Source: Glycine soja
Taxonomy: Eukaryota; Streptophyta; Magnoliopsida; Fabales; Fabaceae
Length of the DNA: 64,000 nt
Assembly: GCF_004193775.1 (NCBI RefSeq)
Contig: NC_041021.1
Coordinates: 2,056,001 to 2,120,000, forward strand
Direction of reading: 5' to 3'
The number at the start of each line of letters is the position of its first letter. The stretch's first letter is position 1. Under the pieces are notes generated by a model that was not told the DNA's origin, did not search any database, and worked only from the letters and a program-made list of their open reading frames with translations. The translations under genes were made by a program, and so were the position numbers. Positions 1 through 11,900 of this stretch are shown here, in pieces.

Positions 1-801
1 CAATTTAGTTCACAAGCAACTCATATCATATTCAATTTCCTCTTCTAAGTTTTTAGAATTTAATTTTTTTAAAATGATTACATTTTATGACAATTCTAAG
101 TTGTTAGAATTTAATTTTTTTAAAATGATTACATTTTATGACAATTTAAAATTATCACTAAATGATTTTAAATTATTATAAAATACACATTTTCTTAATA
201 CGGTCAATTTAATTAAAAAAAAGACAAAATTGAATCTTAAATGTTAAAAAATAAAAAAAAACCAAATTTAATGTCTTACTAATAAATTAGAGAGAAAAAA
301 AACTAATTTAACCTTAAAAAAAAAAGAAAAAAAGAAAAAAACTTATTTGTAGATTTGACCTACAGAGTCTCTCAAAGGGTTATTTCCTGCTTCTCTCTCA
401 TCTATTGACTCATCCATTACCTGAACAAACACCTAGGATTTTGTCCTGTTCCCTTCATTTCATTTTCATTGGATTTATATAGCATTGCAACGATCGGATA
501 GCTATTTGCTACTTGATTGATTCTTTGCCAGCGTGGGATTTGAGAAAGAAAAAAAAAACAGTAACAGGAAAGGAGGGTAGCATTAAGGGAAGAACTCAGG
601 TTCGTGAAACTAATAATACTGTGATGCATCTCCTGCAAACTCTATCTATGCTAATATTTCTTTATCCCCCCTAGTTTTTATTAATATTTATTAATCTCAC
701 TTTTTTCTTTATTATTGTTATTGCATATTATGCAAATTCATTTGATGGTTGTTTGTTGTTGTTGTTGTTGGATGGTAAGGTTGCGGGAAGAGGTAAAAAA
801 A
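1..801. other. AT-rich intergenic DNA and 5' leader of the first gene
   Basis: Upstream region with no convincing coding sequence. The first 350 bases are A/T-rich with poly-A runs and contain a two-unit tandem repeat (separate entry). The stretch from about 360 to 801 is pyrimidine-rich in places and probably holds the promoter and 5' UTR of the kinase gene that starts at 802. I could not fix a TATA box or transcription start. Confidence 0.5.
44..145. repeat. Tandem repeat, 2 x 51 bp
   Basis: Two adjacent 51-base units (44-94 and 95-145) differ at about one position. Each begins TCTAAGT and ends ATGACAAT. This is direct sequence observation. It lies in AT-rich intergenic DNA and no function is implied. 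Confidence 0.9.
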
Positions 802-3800
802 ATGGAGCATGGGGATGGAGAAGCGGTGATAATTGGGGGTATGGTATTGGACATTCATGCTACACCTTCAATGCTAGCAAATCCTGGAACCACTACCCCT
901 GGCAAGGTTAGTGATCAAACTATATTCAATCTGAGAAGAAAGAAGAAAAGAAACCTACTAGGCACATCTTTACTTGCATGTTTCATTTTCATTTTTGTTT
1001 GCTTTTCTGGGACTGTATCTTACTTCTGCTTAGTTAGTTACTATGATATATATATATGTTAATGTTTTTTTTTTATCGGAAAATGTTAGTTGTTAATCTG
1101 CTAATGTAAAGTTGAAATCCCTTCAATTTTGCTCAAGAGAACAACTATATATACAACCCTTGATTCAGTTGTTAGTACTGATCACTATCAAGTCTCAAGT
1201 TGATAATTGATTACATTAAGTGAAGATTTTTGCTTTTTATCGTCAAAAATTAGTTTGCTAGAATGTTAATTTTGTTAGCAGAGGAAATTGAACCCATGGG
1301 CCACGACCTTTCCCCCCTTCCCTTCTCCCTTAACCATCTAACCCACCTTCTATCTCCTACATTAAGTGAAGATGATGAAAATTTGCTTCTAAGTCAATGG
1401 TAAATGAAAGGAGGATGCCTGCACTATATTTTTCTTCCACGGGTCTGAAACTTTTGATATTTGGAAAGTTACTTTGAGCAAGGGGAAAAGACTGAACCCA
1501 AAACTCTGGTTAAGAGGAACTAAGTTCCTTACCACTCAGACCAACAATAGGCATTGGTTAGCTCAATCTTGTTAATGATGTAAAAACCATAAGCAGTCAT
1601 TCATTCATTGCCATGATTGGAAATTCTTTATTGTTGCCTTTTTCTTTCTCATTCTTATACCGGAGAATTGTCAGGTCTATTATGTCCAAGGAGGTGTGGC
1701 AAGGAATGTAGCCGAGTGCATGTCAAAACTAGGAGCAAAGCCATACATGATTAGTGCTCTTGGGTTTGACATGGCAGGTAATTGTTACTATCACAAACAT
1801 TTTCTCTCTCATTGCTGTCATATTTTTTTTTTACTTTGAGCATTTATTATGGTCAAGAGGAACCCTTTATGGCAACTTTGATTGGTTTATATTCAAATTT
1901 GTCAGTTGTTCGCAGTGGAGACATTTCTCTGATTCATTTATCAAAATTTGGATGTATGTTTCTGTCCTACTTAGAGACTAAAGCACTAATGTAGTGTTGC
2001 TTTTCTTAAAACAAAAATTGTTATAAAATAATTTTCTGAAGAAACTATGCCATCATAGAGTGTATAGGATTGCTGGATTGGAAATAGTTCTTGGATTGAA
2101 ATCTAATAATAAGGCTTAAGAAATCCAATCCTAGAAATAAACAGTGCCCTTCTACATGAAATAGATGCAGTTTGGTTTTACCCAATAATACTTCATTAAT
2201 CTGATCTAAAGCACTTGAAAACTCCTACTAATCAACTCCAGTAAGATTCTAGATTTGACTGGACCCCTTGGTGGCTTAATTATTGTGTCTGATGCTTTGA
2301 TTGACCATTTAGACTGTCTTTGATTACTTAGATCCTTGATTACAATATTAGACTTTCTACACTTAATTAACCAGTTAAATACATAGAAAATGACCATTGA
2401 GTGACTGAACACATTTAATGATACTTAGATCCCTGATTACAATATTAGACTTTCTACACTTCATTAGTATCTTCATTCTACACTTATTCCTATAATTAAC
2501 AAATTATAAGTATACCAAATCTATAATGTTCTGAATAATATATCATTCTAAGGATGTGAACTGATATGCATGTCATGCCAATCAGTTAAGAATATTCCAC
2601 AGTTGATTCTTTGTTAATGACTTGTGTGAGTATCAGAAAACACTTTGATCAGAATGGCATTTGGAGAATAAATCTAGAGAAGAAACTTACAAAACTCTTC
2701 CTTTATTCTCTTTATTTTTTATTTTCTAGGAAATCTGCTGTTGAATCAGTGGAAATCTGCTGGCCTATCTATAGAAGGTACACTATTTTGGCTTTGCGGC
2801 TGTCATCATTCGATCTGCCATAAAAATGTTAAAAGTAATGGTTTTTTTGTACATTGTTAAATTTGAGGTAGGTATTTTGAAGGATAAAGATATTGAGACT
2901 CCAGTAGTATGCAATATATTTGATGTTAATGGTGAGGTAGCAGCTGGTGTTGCTAGTGTGGAAGCTCTTGTAAGTTGATTAAGCTATCAAGTAATCTCCA
3001 AACTTAAGCAAGCTAAAAGATGTATTTTGCAACCTTACATATTTATATAATGAAAGCTGTTATAAAAGACGGAAGCAAGTAAAAAGAAATATAATTCAAT
3101 CATATTGTTGCAGGAAAAATATCTGACACCTGACTGGATCTTTCGCTTCAAAAACACTTTACTATCTGCTCCAGTGTTAATGGTTGATGCAAATCTGAGT
3201 CATCCTTCTCTTGAAGCTGCTTGTAAAAGTACATTGCATGCTAATATTTTAATTCTCTTTTACCCTCTCTCTGTTGGATTATGAACTAACTACAAAAGTT
3301 GTTCTTTCCCTTTGCATAAATATCTACATTTCTCAGTGGCGATTGACATGGCGTGTCCTGTATGGTTTGAGCCAGTATCAGTTACTAAATCCCGAAGAAT
3401 CAGTTCTATTGTCGAGTATGTGAGTGCTATGCTTTACACAAACATCATATTCTTTATTAGGTCTATTAGTTTCATGGTTTGGTCAAATGTGTTTATGAGT
3501 AAATGGGCATTGCAATAGTCTGAAATAGTTGTTTAGAAAGAGAGAGAATGAGATACGTAGGTTGAATTCTATGTGTCTAATTTACAAAGTGGAGGTTCTT
3601 GTTTATAATATAAGTCATAAATACAATGAATAACAGTTTCCCTAATTTATTTATATAAATACATACAGCTCACAACATCTCATAATATCCCTAATTACAA
3701 TATTTAGTTATTTACATAATCTGTAGCAGTTGTAAACAGTTTGTTTGGTATCACTTGTCAGCAACTTTCCTTGTGTTGTCTTGGATTCTTGATATTCATT

Positions 3801-5509
3801 ATCTTAATAACATTGTTATTATATGTGTAAATTTAAACTTCTGCTAGCATCACTAATTTTTTTTAGATATATTACATTGTGCAATGTGCATGTGATTTAA
3901 CTTTACCAACATCATAAATTTTTTTAGATATGTTAAATTGTGCATACTTTGTTTAGGTAACTTTTGCTTCTCCAAATGAAGATGAACTTATTGCGATGGC
4001 GAATGCTTTATCTGGCAGTGATGAGTTTCATCCACTTAAAGAAAGTCAGAAGAAAAATATTTCAGTATTATCTTTGTTTCAAATGCTGAAACCAGCAATA
4101 TGGGTTTTGCTAGAAAAAGGCATTAAAGTGGTCCTAGTGACCTTTGGCTCTAATGGAGTGTTTTTATGCAATAAAGGATGGCCTAGACAATTTAAAATGC
4201 CTGCAGAGAAAACAAATCAGTGTGGCTTCAGAGGACAATTATTCAAGACTGTTATGCAAAAATGTCCACCTAGTCGTTATTCTGGTTTTTCAGAACTTGA
4301 TAGAAGCTCTCATCTCTTTGCTGTGCATTTTCCCTCTCTTCCTGCATCAGTTGTGAGGCTTACTGGCGCTGGTGATTGCTTAGTTGGTGGAACACTCACA
4401 TCAATTTGTGCAGGATTAGATATTATGCAAAGTGTGTCTGTTGGCATTGCAGTGGCTAAAGCTGTAGTGGAGGTTGAGGCTAATGTCCCATCTACTTTCA
4501 GTTTATCTGCTATCACAGGTAAAGTTTTAGCTATGCATTTAGTTATAGCCATGGTCATATGCATGTCTAGTTGCTTTTTTTGTTGCATGTTTCATGTTTG
4601 AAGTTAGTTAGTGAACTAATTAGCATCCCTGGTAACAAATGGTTCCTTTTTCTCACTTTCTATTATTTGTGTGATTGGAGATTTGGCAGCCTCTATGTGG
4701 AATTGAATCAGTGTGTGAGAAATGGAAAATTCATCCGAAGCCTAATAAGTATTTATGTGAATTCTCATGTGAATTGCAAAAGTACGAATCATACAAAAGC
4801 CTATAATGTTGCCGTGTACCAAAGATTAACTTATTGATAACAAAGAATCACACGAATAGTGTTATATTATACAATATTATTGAGAACCCGTGCGAGAATT
4901 AGTGCATGTCTGGAAAAGATTAATTTCTTCAAAAATAATCACTTATTGTTTAAAGTCTCTCTTAGGAGATGGAAAAAATAAACAATTGTTTCTCTAAAAG
5001 ACTAAAACAAGTTGGACCAAACATGCACTTAGACATTAGAAGTTTAGAACTGCTAACCAATTAATCTGTAACCTCATGGTACATTAAATTGGAAATCGAG
5101 TTAATGGCAAGGTGTGGCTCTGTTTATCTTATATGTTACTGAGTTTTAGTGGCAACGCAGAAGTTTGATTTTTGAAACTTACTAGAAGCACCTAGAGATC
5201 AAGGCATGACTAAAGCCATAGCACAGATTAGTCCCATGCTCAAACGATGTAGGAATATCCCATGGTCTAACCAAAAACGAGAAGAGTTTGATAAGGCAAA
5301 GTCTTATGTTGTACTCTTGTTCAATAGTGTATCCTCATCAGTTGTGAATTAAGATTTTGTAAGGTTTAGGCTATTGATTGTTGAGTGTTTCTACGACCAT
5401 GATGTCAATTATGACCCCCCCCCTATTTTTTTTCCGTCATTCTTGTGCAGATGATGCTAAATCTGTTTACTCAGGTGCTAAAGTTCTCTTCCCCCAATCG
5501 ATGTTGTAA
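802..5509 (+). CDS. PUKI: pfkB-family carbohydrate kinase, probable pseudouridine kinase
   Basis: Exons read as 802-906, 1675-1777, 2730-2777, 2872-2969, 3114-3228, 3337-3419, 3957-4518 and 5451-5509, all with GT-AG introns. They join into one frame of 390 codons. The N-terminus has the pfkB entry strand (VIIGGMVLDIHA). The second exon has the glycine pair motif (QGGVARNVAE). Near residues 321-324 lies the pfkB signature GAGD with the catalytic Asp at about 324. In plants this family member phosphorylates pseudouridine to pseudouridine 5'-phosphate in the peroxisome, ahead of the glycosidase PUMY. The protein ends in SML, a plausible minor PTS1 peroxisome signal. The 802 ATG is preferred over an in-frame ATG at 715, because the intervening residues are a Cys/Leu run from a GTT repeat unlike the family. 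The kinase family is firm; the pseudouridine substrate is by family resemblance. Confidence 0.85.
2275..2463. repeat. Imperfect tandem duplication of about 97 bp in kinase intron 2
   Basis: The block reading CTTAGATCC(T/C)TGATTACA and on to CTACACTT occurs at about 2327-2364 and again at about 2424-2461. The bases before each copy also align weakly (ATTGACCATTTA versus ATGACCATTGAG). This fits one tandem duplication about 97 bp apart that has since diverged. It lies inside the second intron and does not touch a splice site. Confidence 0.7.
3845..3956. repeat. Imperfect tandem duplication next to the intron 6 acceptor
   Basis: Two similar segments lie about 61 bp apart (about 3849-3885 and 3910-3945). 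Both contain a T-run followed by TAGATAT and a TTGTGCA ending. They sit in the polypyrimidine zone just before the acceptor AG at 3955-3956 of kinase exon 7. The duplication lengthened the T-rich tract. Confidence 0.6.
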
Positions 5510-6037
5510 ATTTTGAATGAGGATGACTGGTAGATAAACAGCTTGAGTTGCGATACAACCACCACCTTTGCCCAGAAAAAATGATAACATCTTACAAAGG
5601 CTTGTGGCATTGAAATATGAATTAATAACTATATTTTTTTAGTTTTTATTTCATATTTTTCTATAAGAGTTTAATTGATACACTTTTTTTTAAACATTGA
5701 TATGCACTTTTGCACTAACATGTTATACTTGATCATGTCATGATGTCGGTCTTTGTAGTGAATATTTTTCCCCCTAGAATCTATATTTTTACACATTTAT
5801 ATAGCATCATAACTATTTTTCTTTTTCTTTTTCCAGAAACTAAGTTCTGGAAATTATTTAAGTAATACTAACAACTATAGTATCAGTAATTTTAAATAAC
5901 AAACGTGTACAAACAACTATAATATCAGGAATTTTAAATATTTATTATAAATTTTAATTATAATTAAAATCATAATAAATAAAAATTTTCACATATAAAT
6001 TGTATTTTAGATTTATGATTAATAATTCATAATTTTT

Positions 6038-6162
6038 TTCTTTTTTTTATTAACAATAATATTAGTACGAAATAGACCTATCGAACGAAGTATCTAATTT
6101 TCGTTGAAGATCTTGAATGCAGATGAGTATTCTCATCCTAATACTATTTATTTTATATCCAA
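6038..6162 (-). mobile_element. Truncated SINE-like fragment, same family as the SINE at 22714-22927
   Basis: A T-run at about 6038-6049 is followed by text that aligns with the tail half of the SINE at 22714-22927. Shared words include TAACAATRATATTRGTA, TTCGT(T/C)(G/A)A and TATTCTCNTCC. The tRNA-like head with box B is missing here. The copy is strongly diverged, so it is older or decayed. Orientation is set by the T-run, which is the poly-A tail on the minus strand. Confidence 0.55.
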
Positions 6163-6800
6163 AAGTCAATTATTATAATTCATATTCTAATGGGCAATTT
6201 TTTTTTCTTTTTCTCGTGAGTAATGGATAGTTATTTTTAACTATTTGATAATTCATTTTAAAAAATATTGAAATTTAATTTAGAAATAAAGATAATAAAA
6301 TAGTCCAAAACAGTTAAGAAAATAGATAAAGACAAAAAAAAGAGTGATTTTTTTAGCTAAGTGTTAAATCAAAATAAATTTAAAAAATATATTTATAAGC
6401 AATAAAAATGTTTAAAATTAAAAAATATTTAATATGATATTGAGATGAAGTATATGTCTCAATAATAATAATGATTTAGTTTGTTTAAATTTATTTATTT
6501 AAAAAATACTTTTTTAATAAAATAAATATTTTTATTTTAAAATTATATTTTACTTATTTTACTTTTTTTTTTGTATAAATTACTTTTGTTTAAAAAGGTT
6601 TACTTTTTTACTTATTTTGAAGAAAGAATCCTATATGCTTATTAAAAAAATATTTTAAAAAATGATTATTTTAAAATTATATTTTTAAGTTTATATAAAC
6701 CAGCCAATAACTCTTAAAAGTGCTTCCGTATAAGAAAAATCACTAGTATTGAATGGTAATGCCTAAAAATGCTCTCTTTCAGGAGGAGTATTTTAATCTT

Positions 6801-6807
<7 letters not shown>

Positions 6808-6834
<27 letters not shown>
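6808..6834. repeat. (TAA)n microsatellite
   Basis: About nine uninterrupted AAT units, in intergenic DNA. A simple sequence repeat likely to vary in length between accessions. Confidence 0.9.
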
Positions 6835-7658
6835 CGTAATTTGTGAATCGAATGATTTTCATTTCCTACTTTTTAATTATAAAATTGGATTCCCTTGATT
6901 TTTAAAAGTAATAATTTTGGTCCTTCATTGAATTATTTTTGTGGTCAATATGTAAATGTTGACCAAATAACTAATGATGTAAGCCTCTAATTTTCTGTTT
7001 ATTAACAATTAATTAATTATGATTAATAATCATTCCCTTATCTCTTTTGTGAACCCTAATTTTCACCTTCATCTCTAACCTTTCTCCTTCCCCCAAACAC
7101 CAACAGTCACCATCTCCTTTAACCTCAAAAACAAAAACACCACAGCCATCACCTCCTTCCTCCCAAGCTCGCAACCAAACAGCAAAACCGCCACCACTAA
7201 CCACCATCGCGTAGAATTGAAAGTTGAAATAAAAAACCTCTCATCTTTGAGTATGTGAAGCAAAAGAACAATAAACAAATCCTTAAATAAAAAAATAAAA
7301 TATATTTTTATAATTTTATTTTAAGTACTTCTAATTTGCATTTAATAGTTTATGTTTATGCTGTTAATCAATAAAAAGATATGATTTATATAGATCAACA
7401 AAATAATATATATAAATTTTTAATCAAATTATACTTTTTTTTTAACATAGGATATTCCTTAACTAGAAGCAACACACTAGTCACCTCAAGTAATTGATAT
7501 AGAAAAAAATCGTGTAAAATATGTAATAATAAATGAATTATTTATTGGGTAATTTTTATTGTAGACAAGAGTATGTTCCACTAGAGAGAATTATTATTAT
7601 AGAGGATAAAATTGTATTTCCTATCACAGCGCCCATTCTAGTGGGATACCTACCGGCT

Positions 7659-7667
7659 CCACGTGTC
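7659..7667 (+). promoter_or_regulatory. G-box / ABRE-like motif upstream of the DCD gene
   Basis: CCACGTGTC contains the ACGT core in an ABRE context (CACGTGTC), bound by bZIP factors in plants. It lies about 120 bp before a TATA-like CTATAAGAA (7779-7787), in promoter position for the DCD gene. The motif is seen; the regulatory role is inference. Confidence 0.45.
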
Positions 7668-7778
7668 ATGTGTTTCTTGTTGTCACCCACAGGGGGAAAT
7701 CCTTGAAAGTTCAAACCTATCCTTTAACCTTTTTATTTTTTATTTTTAAAAATGGCCCCACTTAGATTACGGTTTCCT

Positions 7779-7787
7779 CTATAAGAA
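7779..7787 (+). promoter_or_regulatory. Probable TATA box of the DCD gene
   Basis: CTATAAGAA is followed 30-40 bp downstream by a pyrimidine-rich leader with CTCTC and a TTC repeat (about 7903-7923), typical of a plant 5' UTR. A likely leader exon ends with a GT donor at 7925. The leader intron would run 7925-8901, with its acceptor CAG at 8899-8901. Confidence 0.45.
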
Positions 7788-8374
7788 CGGTTTGATAGTG
7801 TCACCACTCTTGCAAAATTATAGACAAAACCCATCAGTCACTACACAGAATCGCGCCTCTCTCGCTTCTACCCTTTTTACTCTCACTCTCTCAAACCCTC
7901 TCTTCTTCTTCTTCTTCTTCTTCGGTACGCTTCTTCTCTTCCCTTCTCACTTTTCCTTTTCCTTATTACATTACGCATTCTCTATTCATCAGAACATTTT
8001 GTTCATTGCGATGTTCCAACGAAGTTTTTTTTTTTTTTTTTTTTTTTTTTGCGTTGGGCGCTTTGTTCTATTTTTTTTTTGTCATGTTTTCGTCGTATCG
8101 TTTTTCATTATGAATTTGTCGACATTCTTCGTAGTTGTTTTTGTTTCGATCATACTACGGAGTCGTTGTTTGTATAGGATTATATATATATTTTTTGTTT
8201 TGAAACTAGAAATTAGAAAAGGGGATGTAATATTTTAGGTTTGGTTGGTTTGAACTGTATTAATCTAATTGGATAGAAAACCTATGTTACGTTGTGATTG
8301 AAGTGAATGTGCCTTGTTTTCCTTTTAGTGTTACCAAATCGATTGCGTGTCAGTTCTTAAGGACGTTTTTTTTT

Positions 8375-8975
8375 TGTGTATTGTTGTTTGTAATTTTAAC
8401 TGTGGGATTTAATAGTTGTGGTTTTGATGTTTGAACTTGCTGAATACTGATTGATATTTGAAGTTTGGAAGACATTTGTTATGACTTATGAGCAAGGTTT
8501 TAAATATCGGTCACGGTTGATGTGGTACCAAACGCCGATGGACTGTTAAAAAATCTTGGTATTGCTGTTAAATCATGGTTGTGAACCGTTTTTTAAAACC
8601 TTGGTTATGAGTGACTATATTTGCATAATTGCAAACCCTGTTGTTAATTTTTTCTCATGAAAGCGTAGAATAGTAAATATATCCCTGTGGGAATCAATGA
8701 TAAGCACAACAATGGTGATGGAAAATGCCTAGGTTTTGTGTGTTGTTGATTGTAATTTTAAACTGTAGAATGTAACGGTCGTGGTTGATATTTGATCTTG
8801 CTAAATACTGACTGATGATATTTGAAACTTGAAAGGAATTTGATACGTGTGACTATTTTTTACACAATGCAAACCTTGTTGTTTATTTTCTCATGTGACA
8901 GTGTATAGTTTAGTAAATATATCTCCATGGGAATCAATGATAAGAACAACAATGCATATGGAAAAGACCCAGATT
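8375..8975 (+). repeat. Ancient tandem duplication spanning the DCD start codon
   Basis: Segment 1 (about 8375-8730) and segment 2 (about 8735-8975) align over most of their length. Shared landmarks are the TAATTTTAA..CTG start, the CTTGCT.AATACTGA block, GTGACTAT, GCAAACC.TGTTG, CTCATG, and AAATATAT followed by GGGAATCAATGATAAG. Segment 2 carries the real acceptor (GACAG) and the ATG at 8927. In segment 1 the matching sites read GAAAG and GTG. Segment 1 also holds an extra 112-bp insertion (next entry). Confidence 0.8.
8493..8604. mobile_element. 112-bp MITE, hAT-like
   Basis: The ends are inverted repeats: CAAGGTTTTAAA at the left and TTTTAAAACCTTGG at the right. The element is flanked by TTATGAG (8486-8492 and 8605-8611). 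The duplicate segment downstream lacks it (GATACGTGTGACTAT at the matching point), so it acts as an unoccupied site. The 7-8 bp flanking repeat suggests the hAT superfamily. There is no coding capacity. Confidence 0.75.
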
Positions 8976-11900
8976 ATGGAGCAATCTTTATGTCAAATAG
9001 TGAAACAAAAAGAGAATGCTTCAAGAGGGGATTATTTGGCCTCCCGTCTTCTGATATCCAGTTTGTAGAGCAGATTAAAACTGGAATGATTTTGTTCTTA
9101 TTTGAATACGAGAAGAGACAACTGCATGGTGTGTTCAAGGCATCCTGTGATGGAGCTATCAATATAGTACCAAATGCGTTTGCGAAAGTGGGGAAGCAAT
9201 TTCCTGCTCAGGTAAGAATTCAATAACTTCATTTTATAAATTTCCCTTCACATCAGGAATGAGCAAAGCCTTCTTTTGATTCAGAGTGCAAGAGTGCATT
9301 TGTATTGCATTGAGATTAATATATTATGGTCGCACTGATATGCTCTAGGTTAAGTTCGATGCAATTTGGCTCTGTAAGCCACTGCCTGAAAAGTTGTTCC
9401 GTGATGCAATCAGAGAAAATTACTTTACATCAAACAAGTTTAACTTTGGGCTATCTGAAAATCAGGTCTGCTCTTGGTTGGACATGATTAGTTTTTTTAA
9501 CAAAATGAGGATGATTTGCTAAAATATTTTATATCAATCTGTTGTAGGTTCATGAACTTCTATATTTGTTCAATGAGAGAAGGCTAGAACCGGAGGCTTC
9601 TCCTGGGAGACTGTTGTCCAGCAATGAAGACTTGAAATCAGAGTGGTACTCTTTAGGCAAAGTTGGAAGATCTGTTGATCATGGAATGTGTATTGAAAGA
9701 CTTCAAAATGAGCAAGATGTGGGTGGTAGCATCTCAGCCATCAAAATGCCTAATCGCCAAGGAGATTCTTTGCTGTACAATGGAGAATATAAATATACTG
9801 GATTAAATGCAAGTGATATTAAGCAAGGAAGGACTGCTCAGTTTTCGGTGGATACTACTACAAGTGAGTATGTTAGTGATTATTTGGGATTAAAGAATGA
9901 AAGTAGGTTTGCTGCATATGAGAATGAGGATTATATGGATATCTGTCTCAGGCCAAACTTCATAGGTGGATACTCCAAAAGTCCATCTGATAAAATTAGA
10001 AATCATGGTGAGGGAAGGTTATCAATTAGGGATGGGCTCATGAGTAAATCCCTACCAGAGACTGATCAGAGGATTTTATTTTCAAATGATATTCCTGGTT
10101 TGAATAATTCTGATGTCAATCCATCTGGCTTTTACAGCAAGCATATTTTGGAGCATAATCCTCTTGTTCAAAATCGGCTTAGGCCAACTTCTACAATGAT
10201 TCACCCAATCCAGTCACAGATCTTAAACAATACAGGTGTAACCCAAAGAGATACTAATTCTAACAGTAACTCCCTTCTGTGTGATCCAGATGCTCCTGGT
10301 TTAAATTTTAGCCGGGTATCATCTGCTGGAATTAATGATGGTTCTAAGCCAATAATGGAAAGCACTTCTCCTTCAAACAACTATGGAAGGAAATCCTTGA
10401 GCAGTCAACCATGTCTCATTCGTAAAGAACTGAAAGACATGAGCAGGTGGCACACTGCTGGGGGTGACTTGCAAAATTCTGTTTTTTATAGTAGCAACAG
10501 GGATTACATGCCTCTCAACACGGTTCAAAATTCTGATCAGTTGGCAGCAGAATCTGTTGTTTATGAGGCTTGCGACATTCCATCCTTATCACCTTCTATC
10601 CCTCCTCCAGATATTGGAAGGAGTAGCAGTCTACATGATCCCTTTTCTTCTTTGCTCCATATCCACCAATCATGGTTAGGCAACAATTTTCATTCCACAA
10701 CTTTGCAAGAAAACCTGAGTCATGACATAACACTACCGAAGAACTATGACACATATACTCCTGAAATTTCATGGGCAAATGAGGGTCATTTCAAAGATGG
10801 TGATTCATTAATCCATGAATATGATATTGGATGTGGTTCTCAAAATAATAATTCTGGTTATCCAAAGAAAAAGAGTAGTGTTTTTTCTCGATTATCTTTT
10901 ATGCAGGATAGCAAACAAGAAAATGGAAACAATGTGAGGAATGAGGGTTATGATTTCCATACTTCAGTTGATGCAGTGATGGAAAGGGTTCGGCTGAATC
11001 ACAACAAGTGGATGAAGAAAAGAAAGCCAAAGCCTATGCACAACAAAGCTGAAAGTCTGAAGTATAAAACTCAAATCAGTAGCTCGAGGAAGAAGGAGGG
11101 TGATTGCTTTGAAAATGCCTTGACTAATCAAACTATGGATTTGTCTACTGCAACTGAAGGCAATGCTAAAGAAACAGCTGAAGAGACATGTTTTGTGGAT
11201 TTCAAGCGTCGTAGCAAAGTGAGGAAACTTAGTGATGAAAATGAGATCAGAAGCTCCAATGAGAGTGAAAAGAATGAGAATTTGGTGTTTGGGCAACAAA
11301 AGAAAAGAAAGTTGATCCGCCCAAATTTCAGCAAGAGTATAACTTCTGATGATAAGGGCATTGACCTCAGTGCTTCTCAAAACTTACAAGTACCATCATC
11401 TCTTGGAAGTTATACTGTTAAGGATGTTAAGGAAAGCTGCTGTGTTTTTGTTCAAACTGCGGACAACAGTAAAGCTGATGCTGAAGTAAGAAATATTATT
11501 AGTGAAACACATTCTGAGAAGAGTAGTCATGCCAGGGGATATGCCTGCATTGAAGGAGGAGAAAGAGCAGCTGATAGTGCTCTTGCTGCATTTAATGTTA
11601 AATCAAATGCTGAAGTACAAAACATTCATCGAACACATTCTGAAGATAAGAATAATAGTAGTCGTGCCAGGGGATATGGCTGTGGTGAAGGAGGAGAAAA
11701 AGCAATCAATGGTGCTCTTACTGCATTGAATGATGGATCAAAATGTCTTGACAACATAAGCCAGAATGTTTTTGCCTCAGCTTCTTGCAAAGACGTGCAA
11801 AACGGTTTATGTTCGATGGATAGTATAAAATCAGCATCTCTGAACACAGGATCGTTGCGTTCAATTCGTCAATGTCAAGAGAATCATGCACATAAGATCA

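Larger units (their letters stand above)
5510..7658. other. AT-rich intergenic region between the kinase and DCD genes
   Basis: Mostly A/T-rich DNA without credible coding sequence. It holds a headless SINE-like fragment (about 6040-6160), a (TAA)n microsatellite (6808-6834) and a C-rich patch (7030-7220). The C-rich patch gives open frames on the minus strand, but with low complexity and no recognisable domain. Confidence 0.6.

Noticed and set aside
715..801. Upstream in-frame ATG of the kinase
   Set aside because: The extra 29 residues are a Cys/Leu/Val run from GTT repeats and do not resemble the family N-terminus; the ATG at 802 fits better.
1250..1560. Possible SINE-like or tRNA-like text in kinase intron 1 (GAACCCATGGGCCACGACC, TTACCACTCAGACCAA)
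   Set aside because: Reminiscent of repeat heads, but no A-tail, box pair or target duplication could be shown.
7013..7278. Two overlapping minus-strand frames (64 and 67 codons) rich in Gly, Val and Trp
   Set aside because: They are the complement of a C-rich low-complexity patch, have no domain, no splice context and no conserved pattern.
7792..8238. 148-codon plus-strand frame in the DCD leader
   Set aside because: Its Phe runs come from poly-T and TTC repeats. It spans the leader exon donor and the leader intron, so it is not a real protein.
10964..11380. 138-codon minus-strand frame inside the DCD gene
   Set aside because: It is the antisense shadow of a conserved-frame coding exon and shows no domain of its own.
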